Virus record (IMG/VR): IMGVR_UViG_3300020438_002995
Location: 1 to 21,904 of that record
DNA from: a virus
Length of the DNA: 21,904 nucleotides
Strand: one strand, 5' to 3'
Under the pieces are notes generated by a model, which had not been told where the DNA came from, ran no database searches, and saw only the letters and a program-made list of their open reading frames with translations. Of this stretch, positions 11,701 to 20,700 are shown piece after piece (the stretch's first letter is position 1; every line of letters starts with the position of its first letter). A program made the position numbers and the translations under genes.

Positions 11701-14700
11701 ATTTAATAATATTACTAGATCTGGTACACCAGGTATACCTGAAGCTGGTGCTAACTATCCATTCGTTAAGTTCTCAGTATTGGGTGATGTTACTAACATA
11801 TCTTATTACTTTGATCCATCTAGGACAGGCAGCACTTCTCCAGTAGGAGATAACTCATTCATCGATGTTATCACAACACCATATGAAGGTACATTTGCTA
11901 TATCTCAAATAATTAGTGATACTGAATTCCAATTCCCATTACTGAAAGAACCAGAAAGGACTTCTGCTGAAGTTGGTACTGATGAATTTGGTAACGTATA
12001 TTCATACTATTCAACTACATCGATAAGGGCAGTTGGACCTATTAATACAATTAAACTAGTTTCTCCAGGTGGTTTCTATCAGAAGTTACCTATCATTAGT
12101 GATATTGCATCTTATAGACAGATTGAGAAGATTACGGTAGTTGATGGAGGTACTGAATATGCACCAGGTGTCTACTATGAAGTTGCTGTTAATGGAGATG
12201 GTGAAGGTGGTAAAGCAACTATTACTGTTGAGTTTGATGCAGAGGTTGGATCAGGCACAATTACTAATGCTCAAGTAGCAGATCCAGGTAAAGGATATAC
12301 TATAGCATCTATTGATATTGATTCAATTCCAGGAATCTTAGGACAAACACTTGCAGGTTCTGGTGGAGCTGTTAGTGTTGTTATTCCAGAAGAAGGATCT
12401 GGTGCATCTGTATTCCTAACAGGTACTAACATTGGTAAGATTAAGAGACTTAAGAATAATGAATTTGGTTTTGGTTACTCACATGACTATACTCTAAAAC
12501 CAGAGATTACCTTCCCTGTTAACTTACAACTATTCAATACATCAATACTAAGTCAGATCAAGATAACTGATCCAGGTTCTGGATATACTTCTACTCCTGC
12601 TGTTGTTATCGAAGGTGGTGGTGGAGCTGGTGCTGAGGCAGAAGCAATTGTTAAAAACAATCGTCTTAGTGAGATCATCATTAAAAACAGTGGTGCTGGA
12701 TATTCATCCGAACCAGTGGTTACTCTAAAATCAGAATTTAACTACGTTGTTAACTTAGACCTCAACTATCTACAGTTTAACTTCCCACATGGTATAACCA
12801 CTGGTGCAGAAGTCCAATTCCGTGCCGAAGATATTGGAAACACCGAAGGTGAATTACCAAAACCATCTACCGCAGGTTTAACTAGTTTGGTTGCTAATCA
12901 GACATATTATGCTATTGCTGGCGACGCTGCTGGTTTAGAAAGTGATCAGTTGAGATTCGGTCTTACTTCAGCATCTGCATTAGCAGGATCTTACATTACA
13001 TTCCTAACTACTGGATCTGGTCGCCAAGTACTTTTAACTGAGGTATTCGGTGGTAAAGCAATTGCTGTTGTTGAAACATCTCGTTTCCTTGAAGGAGAAA
13101 GTGTATTCCAAGGTCCTAACGTTGAGCAGTCTACTGCAACTGGTAAGGTATCTACTAACACTGGTTGGCAGATTGGTCCTAAGATTCTTAAGATTGTTGA
13201 TTATACTGGAGATTGGGCTCAAGGTGAAAAGGTAACTGGTGAAATATCTAAAGCATCTGGTCTTATCGATAACCTGTCAATAGCACGTGGTGTGCTGAAT
13301 ATTGGCTCCTTAACGAAGACACCAGGCCGATTTATTGATGATGTTGGTAAACCTTCTGAGATAGTCCAGAAAATTCAGGATAGTTTCTTCTATCAGAACT
13401 TCTCATATGTTGTCCAGTCTGAGATTCCTATTACAGAATGGAAGACACAGGTATTAGAAAATAACCATCCTGCTGGTTTCAATATGTTTGGTCAGTTACA
13501 ACTTACTGGTGGTAAGGACGTATCTGGACGTAAGATTGGTACTGAGTTTACAAAACAAGTTAACATCAACAACTATAGTAATGTAAATCAGATTACATCA
13601 TTCGGTGCTGCACAACCAATCTATACTGACTACAACAATACTGAGGTTCTTTTCCGTAAGAAACGTCTAACTTCTTCTGAGGAAATTCTAACTTCTATTG
13701 TTAAGAAACTTGATAGTGTCCAAGATCAGTTTGATGGTATTAAGAAGTCATTCCCAATTACTGTTGAGGGTGAAACTGTCATTATTAAAGATAATCAGTT
13801 AATGATTACTCTTAATGGTGTTATTCAGTCTCCTGGTGAATCTTATCAAGTTGTTGGCGGTAACTTAGTATTTGCTGAGCCACCTAAACCACCTTCTAAG
13901 GTTAACTATAGGACTTTAACCGTCACACCTACTATCATCTATAGAATTGCTCTTTACGATGGTTTCGGCACTTCAAATTACGGTATATTCCCAACATTAG
14001 GACAACAGGTACAAGGTCAGAATACAGATACTATTGCTACTGTTATTGATTCGGGAACTAACCATATTGACGTTATAAGTTTAACTGGAACATTTGATCT
14101 TAATGAGCAAATCAAGAGAGGTGAATTATTTGTTGCATTGATTGAATCAGTAACTGCTCTTAGCAGTCCTACCATATTCGAGTTTGGTGAAGCAATTACA
14201 AACCTTGAAGGCGATACTGCTTATATTGAAGAGACTAACATTGATAATGCTGGTAATATTACTGATAGATTGGTTGTAAGTAAGACATCAGGTACTCCTA
14301 AGTTTGAAACTGGAATATTCGATCTTAGACTCAACGAAATGGTTTATTCCGCTTCATCTAAGATAGCAGGCCAAATTACATTCATTGCACCTTATGAAGA
14401 TCCAATTAATAATGAAGTTGTTGAAGAATTAATTATTAACAAGGGAACAACCTTCTTTGGATTACTCTTTGAGCGTTTAGTTAGTCTAACTAATCCTAAC
14501 GTGATCCTAGATGATATTTCACAATCTTCTATCACTCCAACTGAGCTCTATGATGCAGAGCAAAGAATTAATGCTGATTTCTTGAATTTTGAAGAAGTAA
14601 GGACAACTGAAGTAACTTATAGTGCAATTACTGGTGGTACTCTTTCTGAGGGTATGATAATTCGTAATAAGAAAACATTCTACGGAAATCCAGTTTCTAC

Positions 14701-17700
14701 CTTCCATACAATTGCTTCTAATAGATTCTTAGATGCAAAACGTACTATTGCCAATAATAAGCAAGAACTTATCGATTTTGCAGAAGCAAGTATTGCAATT
14801 GACTATCCAGACTACTATTTCCCATCTGACGTTATTACTAACTCTTGGAGTCGATTTAAAGATGCTTACAGGATGATTCAGAAGAATAAGGCAATGATTG
14901 CTGGAATGGCGTTTGACGACATGAAAACCCAGTATCCATCTTCTTCTATTCCCTCAGATGCAAAATGTAAGCGAGATCTTGAATATTTCATAGATGCAGT
15001 TTCTATAGACATCTATGCTGGTGGAAATCGCTATTCTCGTAAATTTACACTTCAATACTTCGATAGTCAAGGTGTTTTCCAATATGTTGATGGTGAGAAG
15101 GCAGAAACACGTTTTGCTTATGAAAAAGCAAAAGATCGCATGAAAGCAGCGATTACTAACCAATATTCAGGTACAATCAATGCTGTAAACTCTGGAGACT
15201 CTTGGACTGGATATCAAGACCTTACAATCACAGCTGATCCAAATCCAGGTGGAAACTATGGATCTACTGGATCTAATACTGCAAATGATGGTGTTGACAA
15301 TTGCACAGACGTACAAGCAGCAATTACTACCCTTTGGGAATTTGTAGATGAAGCATTAAACAATAGCAGTATTGCTGACATTCCTAGCGAATCATTAGGC
15401 ACATATTCACCTCATCAAGAGAAATGCCGTCGTGACCTTGGATACTTCATTGATGCTATTGCTGAAGACGTTGGTCAAGGTGGTAACTATAATACAGTTG
15501 AATTTACTAAAAAATTCTTTAATGCAGATGGCACACCTCTAACTAACGGTGTTGTTGGAGAAGAAGCAGAAGCAGTCCATGCATTTACAACTGCTGGTAC
15601 ATTGATGTATAACGCAATTAATAACTTGATGTATTGGAAGGATCTTAGTGGGGTTGGATATAACCTTAATGATCCTACTACTTACTCTGGTGGTGTTGCT
15701 CCTGCTAATCGTTACGATGCTAACTATGCATCTGGTAATAATCAGGATGTTAACAACTGTGCTAACGTTAAGTCTTATATTGATACGCTGAAAGCGATTG
15801 CTACCACTGCAATGACAGCAGGTAACTTAACTAACGTTAATGCACTTTCATCAATTACAGACGGCACATTCCAAGATAGTGAGACTGTTAGGACAACTAA
15901 GATTGGTTATAAAAATAAAGGTACTGGATTGTTTATTACTGGAGAGCAAATTAAAGGTGTATCTTCAGGAGCAATATTTGAAGCAATCGGAGTTAACTCT
16001 GGTTTAGGTTGGTTATTTGCTGGCACTGTTACTGGTACCTTTAATCAAGATGAGTATATTACCAATTCTACATTAACTACCACAAATTGCACTCAAAGTG
16101 TTATTGTTAAAAAAGCAGAATTGAGTGGCACTAAATCTGTTTACATTCCTGCTAATGGAGTATTATCATCTCCAGCAAGTGATGATTATGCATTTGGTAC
16201 TGGAGACTTTACTTTATCTGGTTGGTTCCGTCCAGCAAATAATGTTGGCACACAATACCTTTGGGACTTCCGTCGTTTAGATGCTACCTCTGGTCTAAAC
16301 ATAAGAATGGATGGACAAGCAATTAAGGTTTATAACGGCACAACATTAGGTCTTTCTAGTGGTAATGTAGTTACAACAACTGGTGCTTGGACTCATATCG
16401 CTGTTGTTAGGACTTCTGGAATTACTCAGTTATATGTTAATGGTGCTCAACTAGGTGGTAACTATGTTGACACTAACGATTATCTCTATGCTGCATTGTA
16501 TCTTGGATGTGACTTCAACCAAGGATCTCATTGGACTGGACATGTAGATAATATATTAGTTAAGAAAGGAGTATCAGATTATAGTACTGGATTTACGGTT
16601 CCAACACAAGTAGACTATACAGAAACAGGTATAGTATTTGGTCTAGATGGTGAAGCACCATTCATCTTATCTACTGAAGAAACATATGCTCAATACAGTG
16701 GTCAGAGATCATCCTCTGCAACTGCTAAGAAAATTGATTATGCTGATAGAGCAGTTATTACTGAAGACGTTGATATAAGTCGTCAGGAATATAGAGATTG
16801 TGCTGACATGATTGACCTTAACGCTGCTTATATTGCTGAGGAAGCAGTAGGTAGAATGAAGGCAGCATTCGGTGATTTTGTTATTCGTGGTGATGTCCCT
16901 GCTCAGAATAGTTACGGTGGCACAAATACATGTATCAGAGATACTAAGGATTATATCCTCGGTGCTATTATTAAAGACCTTCATGAAGGTGGTAACTATC
17001 ATACCATTTATACTGCTAGAACTTATCTAACAACAAGTGGTCAATTAGATCACATTAAAGAAGAGATTCTACAATCATTGTATACATGGAATGAAGTAGG
17101 TAAGATTGCTAAAGAAATCATAACAACTACCAGTACTACTCTAACAGGAACATATACAACTAGGTATAGAATACCAAATAACTTCTCATCTCCTGCTGCA
17201 TCTGCTGTGCAAGATGAGCTTGATACTCTTGTTAATGACTTACTTAAAGTAATTGCTCCTAATGATCAGAGATTTAGAGAAGGTGGATTCCAACTTTGGA
17301 AGAATAGAGATTATATTGCAGAAGAAGTTGCTGGATTTATTCAGAATAAGTATCAACAGACTATTGATGGTGTTGTCTTTGACTTCCTTGAAATGCCTGG
17401 ATATGGTCAACCATATTGTGAAAGAGATATTAAAGATTTCATACTTCCTGGTGTGATGTCTGACCTTGTTACTGGTGGCACATATCAGACACAAGCAGTT
17501 ATAGACAAGTATTTGGATAATAACGAAAATATACTTCATGTTGAGCATGAGCTTAATGCATTAAACGATGCATTTGCACATACTAAGATGCTTTGTATGA
17601 AGGCAGTTAATAACCTTCTAATGTCTCCTGGTGAAGTTGCTGCTGGATTACTCGATAATGATGGTGTTGCATTAAGTGCACCTGCATGGTCACATGATGA

Positions 17701-20700
17701 TTATCATGCTCCTTTATATACTACTCAATCTGCATATAGAGATTCTACTATTACATTAGATACAGAAGGATATCCTAATGCTGCTACAAGAGCAAATCCT
17801 GATAGGTATCTTGATGCTGCTGATATTTTAGCGCATAACAAATCATTGATTGCAAGAGAAGTTGTATCATGCATGAATGACCTTTCTAAGTATGAGAATT
17901 TAGCAATTCCTGGTGGACATGTCAATTGTGAAGATGATGTTTTAGATATGATTGAAGCGATGGTACATGACCTTCGTTTAGATTGTAATGAGAAGGTATG
18001 GGATGCATCTGCATTATATGTTGAGACAGAGAATAACTCACTTAAGCATATTGAATCTGAGTGGGAAGCATCAATTACTGTAGTTAAGATTCTTAGAGAT
18101 GTAGTTACTATGGCAATGCGTAATGCATTCGGTAGAGACTATATTGAGGGTGGAGAAAATAGTGTAGTAGAAGGTTATGAGTCTAATCCAAAAGATACAA
18201 TCTACCAGTTATGTGGTGATGCCATTGACGGTAACATCAGATACATTGCAGAGCAAGCAGTTGCTGCTGGTTTAGTCCAATTCCCTAACTTAGCAATTCC
18301 TGGTGGTCCTAGCAATTGTGTCCATGACGTTACTGATATCTTAAGAGCATTGGTATTCAACCTTAAGTATGGTGGTAATAACTGGTTACAGTATGCATCT
18401 GAATTCTATACCAGTTACAATGGAAATCTAGATCATATTACTAATGCTCCTACAGAATCTAACTGGATCATTAATAAGGCGAAGGAGTATGCAGTTCGTG
18501 CAATGAAAGGTCAAGTCATTGCTAATGATGCTGGTCATTTTGCAGATCAAAGAATTTATGATGCTGTCCTAAGACCTACAACTGCACTTGTAACTTCTAG
18601 TGTGGATGGTCCCACTGCTACTGATTTTAATAATCTATTAACTAGATCATTTGATTCTGGAGAGAGTAAGATATCAACAGTTGATGTCGCTAATGGAGTA
18701 GCACCTGGAGAAGATGCTGTATTCCGTGTAGTTACTAAACTTCCAACATCTCCTATAGACGGTGTTATATTTGAAGCTGGTGGTACAGATGCTGGTGTTT
18801 GGTTTGGTGTCAGAGATAGTGGAACATACTTAAGATTACGTGCTGGTAATGGTGCTAATGCATATTCTGCTGGTGCTTCATATGCTAGTGATACTGGTCT
18901 TGCAATGCTTGACTTACAGATTAGTAATCTATCAACATACTTTGATGGTGGAGATCATGAATTGGTATGGCAGATTGCTATAGGTGGTAATCAAGCTTCT
19001 GGTAAGGGTAGAGTTGAATTGTGGATTGATGGTACTAGTGTTGGATCTGCTTCTACTCCTGGATCTGGTTATACTGGTCTAAGTGGTGGTACTGGAATAT
19101 TTGCTGGATCCAACTTTGCTGGATTTGGTATAATGGGTGGAAATCAAGTTACTAATGGAGAAGCATCTGCTTCTGTTATTAACACATTTAAGGTTAATGT
19201 TGGTCCTGCTCCAACTATCAAGTATGATGTTTCTGCTGCTGCATATGATTCATCTACTGGAGACCTAGTATTAGATGTTGGATCACATAATCATACAGAA
19301 GGCACATTCCTTAGATTAGCAACTGACTCTATTAATTTCACATGTAATATGGATAATAATGTTTCAACACATTCTTATCCTAGATCTGGAGACCCTGCTG
19401 GTAATACTGCTGTAGAAGTACTAGAAGTATATGGCACTGAGTATAAGGCAACTGCTGCCACATATACTCCAGATGACGGTATTATGAAATTAACCATTCC
19501 TAGTCATGGAATGACTAATCATAGTACTCATACAGTAACAAATTCTGCTTATGATCCAACTTCAGGTGTATTGCAGTTAACAATACCTTCTCATGGATTT
19601 AAGACAGGTGATCAAATTAGAATTGAAAATGGAGCTTTAGTATTCACATGCTCCCAAGATAATCATGCTTCTAAGCATGGATATCCAAGACCAAAAGATC
19701 CAGCTGGAGATCAATGGTTATTAATTGAATCTGTCATTAGTGCTGATACATTTACTGTTAATGTAGGATCTACACCTAAAGTTGAATATGATATTTCTGA
19801 TGCTACTTACGATCAGAATACTGGCGAATTGGAAATGGAGATTGGTCAGCATCGTTTCGTTGGTGCTTCAACCCATGTAGCATCTTTTGCTGAGTATAAT
19901 GCTGATAAGGGTACATTAAAACTAACTGTATCTGGTCATAAGATTGCACCTGGAGAGCAAATACAGATCTTGGAAAATTCCATGACATTTACTTGCTCAA
20001 TGGATAATCATTATAGTGATCATGTATATCCAAGATCTTCCGACCCTTGCACACGTAAGTGGCTAGACGTAATTGAGTCTGATATTCCTGGTGGCACATT
20101 TGTTGTTAATGTAGGTAAGTCACCTATTAAAGGTTTTGTCCCTACTGCTGCTAATTTCAACACTACTACTGGTGCTCTTCAACTATTCGTTGGATCACAT
20201 ACTTTAGCAGTTGGCACTAATATTAAGTTAGCACAAGGATCATTAACATTTACTTGTGATATGGATGATCATGCAACCTTACATTCTTATCCTAGAAGTA
20301 AGGATCCAGTGCATAATGAGCCTATTGCTATTACTGCTACTACTTCAGATTCTATTACTGTTAACGTAGGTACTACACCACAAGTTAGATACAATATTTC
20401 TAATGCTACATTTACAGGAAATAACGGTAAGTTAGTATTAACTACAGACAGAAAATTTGGTTTCCGTGATTCATCTATACACAGTATTTCTAATGCAACC
20501 TTTGATGGTATGACTGGATTGATGAGATTGACTGTTGCTAATCATGGATTTAGTGAAGGTGATAATATTAAATTAGATAATGGAGCAGTAACATTTACTT
20601 GCTCAATGGACAACCATGCAACAACTCATGCTTATCCTAGATCAACAGATCAGATGAGTGGTAAGTGGATGGCAGTCCGCAATGTATCTTTAGATTCATT

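Noticed and set aside
16709-17548. Two minus-strand open frames of about 100 codons
   Set aside because: They lie antisense to the helical repeats, whose coding is clear on the + strand, and they read as low-complexity Ile/Ser/Thr/Asn sequence.
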